Shown here one piece after another: positions 47,925-59,720 of a DNA stretch of 64,000 bases. The stretch's first letter is position 1. Each line of letters begins with the position of its first letter. The translations under genes and the position numbers were made by a program. The notes under the pieces are model-generated. The model saw only the letters and a list, made by a program, of their open reading frames with translations, was not told the origin of the DNA and searched no databases. This stretch comes from Argopecten irradians (taxonomy: Eukaryota; Mollusca; Bivalvia; Pectinida; Pectinidae), in NCBI RefSeq assembly GCF_041381155.1, contig NC_091144.1:62001-126000 (forward strand). Direction: 5' to 3'.

Positions 47925-48230
47925 CCATCGCCCACGATAAACTCAGAACTTTACATACACTGATACACAAGCGCACTTTACGTTGCTGTCCCTGATGATT
48001 TTGTTATTTCAGGATTTTATTACCGACGACCGATGTCTGTAAGCGCCAGTGTAATTATACTTATAAACACGCATCTCTTACGTCATCGATTCAAGGAATA
48101 TATATATAATGTTTCCGGGGAGTTATGTCTAACTGGCGAGTAAACACATGATAGGGTAGAAATTATTCTCAGAAAAACATCTATACTCAGAAATTCTGTA
48201 ACACGTTTTCTTCTTTTTTTAAGGAGATTG
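47925..48230 (-). repeat. Duplicated upstream segment (copy B)
   Basis: Homologous to 45440-45740. In minus orientation it carries a CRE-like GATGACGTAAGAG directly before TTTATAAGTATAA. No downstream GTPase exon lies between here and gene 2 other than gene 2 itself. Confidence 0.55.
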
Positions 48231-48495
48231 TATAAGAACATACATGACCTCTGATTTTCAAGAAGTTTAAATATTGCCATTTATGGTTGTTTTGATGTCG
48301 AATGTCTCAAAAGCTGCATGTCCTGGTTTCGGTCCGTGGTAAAATTACGTCATTGGGGAATTAACGACATTTAAAACGTTGACTTTATACAGAGAAAATG
48401 ATATTCAAAGGCATAAGTTTCAAATCCTAACCAAACAAAATATTACACTTTATTGTTTTTAATTTGTAAAAAATATATATATCAAAAGGTATAGA

Positions 48496-51400
48496 TGTGC
48501 GTAAATCAATAATGTGTGATATCTGAACTAGATACTTCCACATTCTAGTGCGTAAATCTATAATGTGTGATATCTGAACTAGATACTTCCACATTCTAGT
48601 GCGTAAATCTATAATGTGTGATATCTGAACTAGATACTTCCACATTCTAGTGCGTAATTCTATAATGTAAGATATCTGAACTAGATACTTCCACATTCTA
48701 GTGCGTAAATCTATAATGTGTGATATCTGAACTAGATACTTCCACATTCTAGTGCATAAATCTATAATGTGTTATGTCTGAACTAGATACTTCCACATTC
48801 TAATGCGTAAATCTATAAATGTGTGATATCTGAACTAGATACTTCCACATTCTAGTGCGTAAATCTATAATGTGTGATATCTGAACTAGATACTTCCACA
48901 TTCTAGTGCGTAAATCTATAATGTGTGATATCTGAACTAGATACTTCCACATTCTAGTGCGTAAATCTATAATGTGTGATATCTGAACTAGATACTTCCA
49001 CATTCTAGTGCGTAATTCTATAATGTAAGATATCTGAACTAGATACTTCCACATTCTAGTGCGTAAATCTATAATGTGTGATATCTGAACTAGATACTTC
49101 CACATTCTAGTGCATAAATCTATAATGTGTTATGTCTGAACTAGATACTTCCACATTCTAATGCGTAAATCTATAATGTGTGATATCTGAACTAGATACT
49201 TCCACATTCTAGTGCGTAAATCTATAATGTGTGATATCTGAACTAGATACTTCCACATTCTAGTGCGTAAATCAATAATGTGTGATATCTGAACTAGATA
49301 CTTCCACATTCTAGTGCGTAAATATATAATGTGTGATATCTGAACTAGATACTTCCACATTCTAGTGCGTAAATCAATAATGTGTGATATCTGAACTAGA
49401 TACTTCCACATTCTAGTGCGTAAATCTATAATGTGTGATATCTGAACTAGATACTTCCACATTCTAGTGCGTAAATCTATAATGTGTGATATCTGAACTA
49501 GATACTTCCACATTCTAGTGCGTAAATCTATAATGTGTGATATCTGAACTAGATACTTCCACATTCTAGTGCGTAAATCTATAATGTGTGATATCTGAAC
49601 TAGATACTTCCACATTCTAGTGCGTAAATCTATAATGTGTGATATCTGAACTAGATACTTCCACATTCTAGTGCGTAAATCTATAATGTGTGATATCTGA
49701 ACTAGATACTTCCACATTCTAGTGCGTAAATCTATAATGTGTGATATCTGAACATTCTAGTGCGTAAATCTATATAATGTGTGATATCTGAACTGAACTA
49801 GATACTTCCACATTCTAGTGCGTAAATCAATAATGTGTGATATCTGAACTAGATACTTCCACATTCTAGTGCGTAAATCAATAATGTGTGATATCTGAAC
49901 TAGATACTTCCACATTCTAGTGCGTAAATCAATAATGTGTGATATCTGAACTAGATACTTCCACATTAGTGCGTATATAATGTGTGATATCTGAACTAGA
50001 TACTTCACATTCTAGTGCGTAAATCAATAATGTGTGATATCTGAACTAGATATTCGTAAACTATTGAACTAATACTTCCACATTCTAGTGCGTACTTCCA
50101 CATTCTAGTGCGTAAATCAATATTGTGTGATATCTGAACTAGATACTTCCACATTCTAGTGCGTAAATCTATAATGTGTGATATCTGAACTAGATACTTC
50201 CACATTCTAGTGCGTAAATCTATAATGTGTGATATCTGAACTAGATACTTCCACATTCTAGTGCGTAAATCAATAATGTGTGATATCTGAACTAGATACT
50301 TCCACATTCTAGTGCGTAAATCAATAATGTGTGATATCTGAACTAGATACTTCCACATTCTAGTGCGTAAATCTATAATGTGTTATGTCTGAACTAGATA
50401 CTTCCACATTTTAGTGCGTAAATCTATAATGTGTGATATCTGAACTAGATACTTCCACATTCTAGTGCGTAAATCTATAATGTGTGATGTCTAATTTAGA
50501 TTCATCCACATGTTAATGTGATATCTATAATGTACATTTAGTGCGTTGTTTGTAATGTACGATATCTGAACTAAATACATCCACATTTTAGTGCGATATC
50601 TATAATGCTTGTAAACTGAAATAGTCACCTCCACATTTTAATGCGATATATAAAATGTATGTTTATCTGCACTAGATACTTCCACATTCTAGTGCGTAAA
50701 TCAATAATGTGTGATATCTGAACTAGATACTTCCACATTCTAGTGCGTAAATCAATAATGTGTGATATCTGAACTAGATACTTCCACATTCTAGTGCGTA
50801 AATCTATAATGTGTTATGTCTGAACTAGATACTTCCACATTTTAGTGCGTAAATCTATAATGTGTTATGTCTGAACTAGATACTTCCACATTCTAGTGCG
50901 TAAATCAATAATGTGTGATATCTGAACTAGATACTTCCACATTCTAGTGCGTAAATCAATAATGTGTGATATCTGAACTAGATACTTCCACATTTTAGTG
51001 CGTAAATCTATAATGTGTGATATCTGAACTAGATACTTCCACATTCTAGTGCGTAAATCAATAATGTGTGATGTCTAATTTAGATTCATCCACATGTTAG
51101 TGTGATATCTATAATGTACATTTAGTGCGTTGTTTATAATGTACGATATCTGAACTAAATACATCCACATTTTAGTGCGATATCTATAATGCTTGTAAAC
51201 TGAAATAGTCACCTCCACATTTTAATGCGATATATAAAATGTATGTTTATCTGCACTAGATACTTCCACATTCTAGTGCGTAAATCTATAATGTGTGATA
51301 TCTGAACTAGAAACTTCCACATTCTAGTGCGTAAATCAATAATGTGTGATATCTGAACTAGGTACTTCCACATTCTAGTGCGTAAATCAATAATGTGTGA

Positions 51401-51992
51401 TATCTGAACTAGATACTTCCACATTCTAGTGCGTAAATCTATAATGTGTGATATCTGAACTAGATACTTCCACATTCTAGTGCGTAAATCAGTAATGTGT
51501 TATGTCTGATTTAGATACTTCCACATTCTAGTGCGTAAATCAATAATGTGTGATATCTGAACTAGATACTTCCACATTTTAGTGCGTAAATCTATAATGT
51601 GTTATGTCTGAACTAGATACTTCCACATTTTAGTGCGTAAATCTATAATGTGTGATGTCTAATTTAGATTCCTCCACATGTTAGTGTGTTATCTATAATG
51701 TACATTTAGTGCGTTGTTTGTAATGTACGATATCTGAACTAAATACATCCACATTTTAGTGCGATATCTATAATGCTTGTAAACTGAAATAGTCACCTCC
51801 ACATTTTAATGCGATATATAAAATGTATGTTTATCTGCACTAGATATCTCCACATTTTAGTGCGATATATATAATGTGAGATGTTTGAACTAGATTCATC
51901 CACATTTTATTACGTTATATATAGTGTATGATATCTGAACTAGGTACATCCACATTTTACTGCGTAAATTTATGATGTGAGATATCTTTACT
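48496..51992. repeat. 51-bp minisatellite with higher-order structure, about 68 copies
   Basis: Unit GATATCTGAACTAGATACTT plus CCACATTCTAGTGCGTAAATCTATAATGTGT, 51 bp (17 codons). A diverged block beginning GATGTCTAATTTAGATTC recurs at 50486, 51070 and 51654, an exact 584-bp period. Another variant pair is spaced about 358 bp (48652, 49010). The array sits between genes 2 and 3. Confidence 0.95.
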
Positions 51993-52270
51993 AACATTTT
52001 GTCTAGGGGACACAAATCAACTGCGATAGATAGATAAATTGACAAGGTCTTACTTGCCTATAGTGAATCGAAAAATATAAGGGATCTCGTGGTGAGCAGC
52101 AAGCTCCGTCTGTCCCTCATTCAATGCGTGTAGCACAAAGAATGCAAGCTGTGTCCATTCACAGAATCAACAAATACGTTTAAATGCGGAATAGACAATA
52201 TAGTTTATAAAATCCAACAATAATTTACATGCAAGTCAAGAAGTGTTGTTTATCTCTAATCGTGCAAAAA

Positions 52271-52345
52271 AATCAATCTGATTAAAATTCAGGTCCTTTA
52301 TTAAACGGAGTTGTTATGAGGATCTGTATTTTAATCAGATTGACA
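52271..52345. mobile_element. Short inverted-repeat relic
   Basis: ATCAATCTGATTAAAATTCA and ATTTTAATCAGATTGA are inverted around about 45 bp containing TTATTAAACGGAGTTG. Likely a MITE remnant. Confidence 0.45.
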
Positions 52346-52361
52346 AAATGCAATATGCGAT

Positions 52362-52544
52362 ATGTTGGAAAAACCACCTGTCCGCTCAACATCAGGATCA
52401 ACGGCTGAACATTTCAATCTGTCGAGTTGGAGGGACATGCAGGTGATTGCCATTGATCAGTATCCCACTTGGACTGAGACAAAACGTCGCTCAAGTGAAG
52501 GGTTCTGGTCACTTAACTGCATAATTGAGCGATTCTACATCTAA
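52362..52544 (+). mobile_element. Penelope-like element, GIY-YIG endonuclease fragment
   Basis: The frame includes GSTAEHFNLSSWRDMQVIAI and later RRSSEGFWSLNCI. These match the conserved AEHFN...DM and R..E.FWI..L blocks of the GIY-YIG endonuclease at the C-terminus of Penelope-like retroelements. Only about 60 codons remain and no reverse transcriptase is nearby. Confidence 0.6.
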
Positions 52545-52959
52545 TATGAACTCTTGTATAAGGCTATTAGTGGAGTTTTTTTCACCACTGTTCGGTTGTT
52601 GTTTGGTTTTTGATATCGTCTGTTTGACATTGAAATGCTGGTGCTGTGCTGCCCTTTGGGAGCAATATCACGGAGCCAGGTCATCTGGGAGGACTGTACT
52701 TGGGACGAGTTGTCTTACTCAGTATTTTTTTCACTTGATTGCATATTTTATGATTGCTTCCATGAAATCATATTGTATATCACTTCGCTTTTTTATATTT
52801 ACAAATATTTTTCTTTGTTCACTCGAGTTTGCCTGGTTGCATTTTGGTTCTCAAACCCATTTGATAAAGGACGTCCTTACCAATCGCGAGAGCCCCACTG
52901 TGGGCGAGTTTACTCATAGGCCAATATATCCATCTTTTCTTTATAAACAAACAGACTGA

Positions 52960-53302
52960 CACCTTTTCTGTAGCATGCCGCCGAAAACACCCAGACACAT
53001 ACCCCATCCGGTCTGTCTGTCTGTCTGTCTATAGTCAGCCCACTCTAGGTATGCTTGGCGCTAAGCAGGCGCAGAAATTACCACTTTTATAGACTTTGGT
53101 GTATCTCGGCCACGGAACAGAACCCAGAGCTAACCTCACAGAGGCGAGCGCTCAACCAAAGTCTAAAAGTGAGGTGGTGTCAAAGGAGACGTTAGGAAGA
53201 AGAAAGTAAAAGAAAAAAAGAATAGACAAGAACCTTAATTTAGTCGCCTTTTACGATCTGCAATAGGGGCAGAAGGTACAAATTTAACGTCCTACCTGCA
53301 GG
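52960..53302 (-). mobile_element. Diverged SINE-like element copy
   Basis: Shares GACTTTGGTGTATCTCGGCC, TTTAGTCGCCTTTTACGATC and CCTACCTGCAGGG with the 535-bp family but is truncated and about 15-20 percent changed by eye. A (GTCT)n microsatellite lies inside at about 53010-53030. Confidence 0.7.
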
Positions 53303-54100
53303 GCCATTATAGTTATGTGTGTGTTACTGTTCCTATCATATTATGTAATCGTATTCGTTTTGTATGTCTTGATAATTGTTTTTGTCCACACGATTGGAAT
53401 TACTTCTTTATCCCATATATGTGTGTATGTTATTTAAGTTTCATTTAGGTATTTGTGACACTATTGATCGGGTTTAATGGGTTATGAAATAACACTTGAT
53501 TGCAAAATGTGTGAGCTATACACAATTAATGTAAAAAATGAAACATTAACAAGTTTGGAGGGTCATCAATTTTATTCCATCGTTAAATACCATGGAGCAT
53601 TTAATACAAAATTAAGGTTTTGCTAATAAAACCCAGATCAACGTTTAAATAAGAATTAAAATATATAATGTTTTTAAGAAAATTAACTGACAAGCAATTT
53701 TCTAATCTTATAAAATTTTGAAATGTCATAAAAATTGCAATAGTTTTTGCACGATCAATATACATCCGTCTGATTACTTATCCAGTTATTTTTTATTTAT
53801 TTTTGTATAAATCTAATAAAGAGAGTGTCATTTTTGAAGTTGTATGACAAAGTTTCTCTAGTGACTAGTCGCAGTTCAATCAGACGGCTATATCCAAAGT
53901 CACTGGTAAACTGGAAAAATTCGATAAAGTCACTTTTTATATCCATACATGTCCGCCATACAAATTTGTTAACACATAAAATAAATGCAGATAGTGGTTA
54001 GTTTTAGCAACATCCTCCGAAATAATCTCTAAACATCACAGGATTTTGTGTAATTGATCAAATATATTTAAAGTCATTGTAATTGTTTTCGAATATAGCA
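53303..54100. other. 3' flank of gene 3, nothing recognised
   Basis: AT-rich, no exon or clear repeat. Confidence 0.4.
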
Positions 54101-54106
54101 CAGGTA

Positions 54107-54267
54107 CAGTGATCAATCTACATGCGCATCCCGAGTCCTGGACTCACAGAATTTTAAAAGGACCCATGAAATTTCTGGGAATGGGTATCTATAACACTGT
54201 GGGACCCATTGTTTTCACAAAAACCATTGAAAAGGACCCACGAAAAATAATCGTAGATTGAACACTG
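54107..54267. mobile_element. hAT-like MITE, 161 bp
   Basis: Ends CAGTGATCAATCTAC and GTAGATTGAACACTG are inverted with small differences, and CAGGTA flanks both sides (54101-54106, 54268-54273). CAGTG termini suggest the hAT group, although 6 bp is shorter than the usual 8-bp duplication. Confidence 0.65.
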
Positions 54268-54482
54268 CAGGTATACTATCCCAATAGTCATTGTTGCGAA
54301 GTCTATATCGCGACACACACTGGAAATACACTGTAACGTTATATATAAATCACTACGTCTGCCAGAACACGTTAAATGTATGTTACTTGTATCATAGTAT
54401 ACTGATGTCCTTCATTAGATGATACAAAGACAAATGTGTATTTCAGGTGAACGCGTATTGGTTACCAAATATTAAATTATCT

Positions 54483-57400
54483 TCAAAACAGTTTTGAAAT
54501 AAAATTTTCTACTACCCCCGAAACTTTTCTAAATATTGTGACAAGGAAGCCTCGGTCATTTTCATCCTCAATTTCCTTGCGTACTTTTGAGCGGAGTACT
54601 TGTATTTCCATTTGGTACTCCCTCTCTAGCATCTCTCGTTTCCTCAACTGCTCCTGTAAGTCAGCAATTTCTTCCAGGGCCTTAGTTTCCTTTTCCTTTT
54701 TCCGCTTAGCATCTTCCAGTCTTTGCTTGTATGCCTCTTCTGCCTCCTCGAACATCTCATTTGAATAAAATTTTCCTCCATTTGCTGCAGTTGTTTTTTC
54801 AACTTCTTCAATAAGCAGTTTTGCATCTTCATCGCGCATGTCGAAGGACTGGGTGTTGTCAAACGCAATGTACCTGTGATTACATTTCCCTAGGACTGCC
54901 TTTAACGGAGGGGAAGCTTCCTCCAGAAATTCTTGTATGGTTATATCGTCCCTATCTAAATCATCCCTGTGAGTAAACAGCACTATCATGTGGTTGTACA
55001 TTCCCTCACCAAATATCTCAGAGAAGGCTTTCACCGTATCCTGCTCTTCTTGAGTAAACCTCCCGACGTTTAGGACGAGTACTATTGCATGCGGTCCTGG
55101 AGCCGTCAATCCAATACATTTGGTGATTTCCTTCGCCACCTCCTTATTGCTAATCTTGGTATCGAAGAGGCCAGGGGAATCCACAACGATTACCTCTTTC
55201 CCAAAGCGATATCTCTGTTTCAATCTACAGTTCTTTGTGACTGAGTGCACAGAGTGTTTTGACGCGAACGCCTCTATCCCGAGTACCGTGTTGCCTGTTG
55301 CACTTTTACCAACTCCTGTTTTACCAATCAAAACTATTCGGATCTCATTCTCTTCTGCATTCGGATGAGGTTTATCTGAAAATAAGAATTTAAAGAATCA
55401 AACATTGTAAACATTTAAATAACATTTCAGATATAATCTAAAGGTTTACTGGTCATATTTGACCCTCAATGATCACTGATTTGAATGACATTGACCTTTT
55501 ATGTTACTAAGAAATCGGCGTTTACATAAAGTGCAATAGTCTCATATTACGCATGTCTAATTTTAATAATGACTTTCAATGACTATGTACAGTTGCCAAT
55601 TTTAGGCACCAACTTCATGTTTAGAACGATTCCCAAATGCTACAATGCGTCTTGTTAAATGATATATGAAAATTGGAAATTTGACAATGTAGCTAAGAAA
55701 TTATATATATTTTTTAAGATGCTCCACAGCTGACAAATAGTAGTTTTTTTCTTGAAAAACAAGAGCAGGCGAACTAGTATGTTCTTCAGTTACAAAATTT
55801 ACTAATTTAAAATATTATAACCATTGAAAAGTTTGAGTGTCTTATTTTACATCAAGATAGAAATATTAAAAAAGAAATAATTGCATCCGGACAAAGTTCA
55901 TAGCTCTATGATCTACATAGAATAAAGTACTCATTGTGCATATTCCGAAAGCAAAAAAATTTATTTTATATGGTTTTTTTTGTGTAGTTATACACATATA
56001 AACACGATTATTAACTAGTTATTATTTAAATGATGGGTATCGTCCGCGATGAAGCATCTTTAACAGATTTGATTTATATATCTCTAGCGTACACGCTTCA
56101 AAAATACCCAAAACATTAAATTACTGTCTTAAATAATGCTATTATAATACTCTACAGCAGGATAAAGCCTCTTTTATTAGCAGTATTAGGTCAGTAAGAA
56201 ATAATATCAGACTATAAAACTATCATAATATTTTTTTTAATTGAAGCCAAGCTTGATATAATTGTTATTTCAATCAAGGTCATATAGAAAGCGTAAATAT
56301 TACGCGACATATAAACACTGTGTACACGGAAATCACTGCATTCCGCGTCAATCGCACGCTGTATACACTGTATTATAGTTCAGCAGAATCATATCAGTAG
56401 TCAACATATTACTTTACATTTTGATTGAGTTATATTTCTTAACGATATCTCCGTTTGCTATGATATTGAGGTTAGACAAAGTGACGTGTTAACTCAAATA
56501 CCTAGACAGAGGGGATTATATGTAGACAATTTGACGGACAAAAACAAACATGTATTTCATATATATGATGAATGGCTGATATGTAGCATAAGTAATATAC
56601 TTACAAACACCAACATTCTCTCCGAAGCTGGAACTAGTGGTCTTTTGTCTCACAGGTCGGTCACATAATCTAGTTTCTTGAGTTTTCTCTGGTCTTGGAA
56701 TCTGTGAATCCTCCATTCCTAACTCGGAAACACAACATGCGTACATCTTACTATTCCATCTAGTCAGCAATATGTACTCTTATGACATTGAATGAAAGTG
56801 AAGGTCATTCTTGTTCACCAACATGAAAGTTATTAATCATAGAATTAGCTACAGACCTTATATCAGGCCATGGTGTTTAAATATGGTGACACAATTTATA
56901 CCCAAATAGTATGTCCTTATAGCGCTTACAAAATGCCACGAATTATTGTTAAGAAGAAGCGTAACAAATCCAAAAGATATTTTCACCATTGATGTATAGC
57001 CCTTGTTTGGCTTCATCACAATGACACACAATGAGTTAGAAAATCGTATTACTTAGAGTATATTCTACACTAAACGCCTTGAAAAATGTTTTAAAAAGTC
57101 GTGATATTACCAGGGACAGGGGTAGGTGGCTGCCACACATCGCCTGGTCTCAGTACCATCAGGACAGTTTGTGGCTGGAGTGAAGACCAGTAGCTTTGGC
57201 TGTCAACTTCTGTTCCATCCTCTTCTAATACCAGGGTGATGATTTCCTCTTGAATGTTTAGTCTCCCCTTACCTGTAGTAAGAATATAGCATTCCATAGT
57301 TAATATCAATATCCATATAATTTGTTTTAGAAATTGAGGTCAAAGTACCTGCTTCATAATAAAAGTTTAATAATTACAAAAATGTTCTTTTTTTATTTTG

Positions 57401-58463
57401 TTTTCCTTACAGCTACATAGGTCATACAACATTATATATAATATATATTTGAGTCATTATTCTGTTAATTATATTAACATATAGGTGATAGTCATAGAGA
57501 GTTGAAAGGCAAAGGTGTTGTAAAGCATAAGCATAAGTCAAGTATTTTAAGACATTATTCATCACAAAACCATAGTTTTATACTTCTGAATTATATGATT
57601 ATAACAGATAGCTGTTTACGTTAAAGTAGCCGTTTAAATACAGATTACAATTAGTGATGACAAGTTGAGTATAATATTTATCATGCAAATAAAATTACAA
57701 AAACACGTAACAACCGGACGGGATTATATGTGGAATTTGGTTTGGTTTGCTAGACGTAACGCGTACGTCTTACTAACAGCTAGGATCAAATATGGACGTC
57801 ATCCCCTGTACATGTATGCGATAAGCAATGCGTTGTTCGTAATGGTGTCTGTGTGTTTTGGGAGGCTGTGGTAATTCGTGTTGTGAGACTGTGACCCTTG
57901 ACCTTTTAGTGTGCTATCCGAGTGAAGTTTCCAACCACAATAAACATCAAATAAAACCTCACATTGAAACCGGTCCTAGTATCATAACAAAGAACAAATC
58001 GGTCGTCGTTATGCTGAACGCTAAGCAGGATTAGAAACCACCACTTTTATAGACTATGATGTGTCTTGACTAGATGACATAACCAAGAGCTTTTTTGCTG
58101 GATGCTAAGCAGAAAGAGCCTTCCTCCCAGTGTAGACGGCCACATTCAAAGCTTATAGTGAGACAAGGGAGACGTTACAATGAAGAATTAAAATTATGAA
58201 GACGTAAAAAATGAAATCTCAATTTTAGTTCTTTCTCTGAACATTCAATGAAGGTAGCACGTACAATTCTAACATGCTATCTAAAACATAAGAAAACACA
58301 TAATAGCACAAGGTGTTGGACAGGTTGAGCCACAATGTAAAGCGTACTTACAAACAGCAACACAATCCTGGTAACTAGAACACGTGATGCCTTTCCGTAT
58401 AGACCGGTCACACGAAACGATTTTCATGGCTTTCTCAATATTTAACTTATCTGCGTATGCCAT
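54483..58463 (-). CDS. CIDE-N - half-CIDE-N - AIG1 (GIMAP-type) GTPase fusion
   Basis: Four exons, all joined in phase 1: 58352-58463, 57111-57272, 56605-56718, 54483-55375; 426 aa. Residues 13-84 are a CIDE-N domain: SCDRSIRKGITCSSYQDCVA, then ITLVLEEDGTEVDSQSYW and VLMVLRPGDVW, matching CIDEA/DFF with basic (R20, R23, K24) and acidic (E54-D56, D61) faces. Known CIDE-N domains polymerise through these faces. Exon 3 (residues 92-129) reads LCDRPVRQKTTSSSFGENVG, which repeats the spacing of the exon-1 half and ends at an equivalent donor, but no second acidic half follows. The terminal exon has P-loop GKTGVGKS (147-154), DSPG (195-198), VGRFTQEEQDTV, THRDDL, FDNT, a coiled coil and a hydrophobic tail (FRKVSGVVENFISKLF). 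An acceptor 15 nt upstream of the ATG implies a 5' exon. I infer a filament-forming GTPase. Confidence 0.88.
57739..58281 (-). mobile_element. Ancient SINE-like element copy in intron 1 of gene 3
   Basis: Order and words of the 535-bp family are retained (AGCAGGATTAGAAACCACCA; GTACAATTCTAACATGCTAT) but heavily mutated. Length about 540 bp. Confidence 0.55.
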
Positions 58464-58650
58464 CTTGTTACAATGTATCTGAAATAAATAAGATCAATAC
58501 ATTAAGGTAAATTACGATTTTCATGAATCAATACGGCTGTGAGATTGCTTTTGAAGTTACATATACCTTTGTTTACATAATTCAAAAGTAGCAGTTTTAA
58601 TCAATGAAGTGCAATAACCAAATCATCGAGGAAAATAAAGTTCTTTCGTG

Positions 58651-58880
58651 CAGTGATGTAGTCACTTCGTATAATGTGAAAGTTACTTCGTATAATGTTA
58701 TAATCACCTAGTATAAAAGAGTCACATCATAATGATGCAATCACTTCGAATATTGACCAAGTCGCTTGTATAATGATGAAGTCGTTTCTCTACTGAAACA
58801 TTCACCTCGTATAAAATAATAGTCAAATCATCTAAAGAAACAGTAACTGAATATCTTATGTTATAGTCACTATATAACGA
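58651..58880. repeat. Worn short repeat of AGTCACTTCGTATAATG type
   Basis: About nine loose copies of a 22-28 bp word (GTCACTTCGTATAATGTGA). Located in the 5' intron of gene 3. Confidence 0.6.
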
Positions 58881-59610
58881 AACAATCAAATCGCTTACTC
58901 ATATACAAACTAGAACTATTTTACAATAATTAAAGAACACCATTAGGAAAGCGAACGTGAAAGAAATGTAAAAAATACACGTGTGAGCTTGTTTGTGACG
59001 AAAGAAATACATGTGCCGTGTCTGTAAGTTACATAAAATATCAAATAAAAACGCAGATGGATTGATACAATCTAAATGCAATAGTGTGAATCAAAATAAC
59101 TCATTTAAATTGTAGTTAAAGGAAGTTAAATCCGTGTCATACTATCTATAACATACCAGTAAAACAACGAATTTTTAGATCTATTTACAAAGATAGTAAT
59201 TATTGTATATCGAAGAGTGTACTGTTTCTGATAAGGGTATTCATCTAAAGAACGTTCAAAGAATAAATTATTAAAATGTTCGATCTAGGATCCTATATTT
59301 TCCGTAATATATTGATATAAACTAACTATAACACAATGATACATTAAAATTGTAATTGTCGTGAAACATTTTGCATTCTGAACCAAAGGGAAGCAAACCA
59401 AAAATAGTTGATTCTTTAGATACAATGTATCATCGTCATTATGTAATATTTTTTTAAGATCTATAATTATGTTTTCATATATTTTTGAAATGAAAATAAT
59501 ACAATGTATGAAATGATATTTCAACACTTGTTCTAATAAGATCTTCTACCATATATTTCATAAGTTCAAAACGACTAAAGCTCTAACTAAGAATACATCT
59601 ATACTCACCA
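58881..59610. other. 5' intron of gene 3, nothing recognised
   Basis: AT-rich sequence between the worn repeat and the candidate first exon. Confidence 0.4.
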
Positions 59611-59720
59611 ACGTATTAATGCTTTGTTCATTCCCAAACAAGTGGCAAAGCCCAAGTAGTAAATATTTCTGAACACATGCAAGCTATATTTATAACCGCG
59701 TCACAGATCAATTCCGGGAA
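59611..59720 (-). promoter_or_regulatory. Candidate promoter and non-coding first exon of gene 3
   Basis: TTCCGGGAA (59712-59720, palindromic GAS/STAT form TTCN3GAA) lies 17 bp upstream of TATAAATA on the minus strand (59687-59694). A putative exon of about 50 nt then ends ACGTTG/GTGAGTATAG (last base 59611). The matching acceptor, TTATTTCAG, is just before 58478, giving a 15-nt 5'UTR stub before ATG 58463. Confidence 0.55.

Noticed and set aside
48427-51475. Minus-strand frames repeating MWKYLVQISHIIDLRTR
   Set aside because: Product of the 51-bp satellite; the frame is interrupted wherever unit length changes.
58686-58720. ACTTCGTATAATGT resembling a loxP arm
   Set aside because: It is one unit of a worn local repeat, lacks the inverted second arm and spacer, and there is no phage context.
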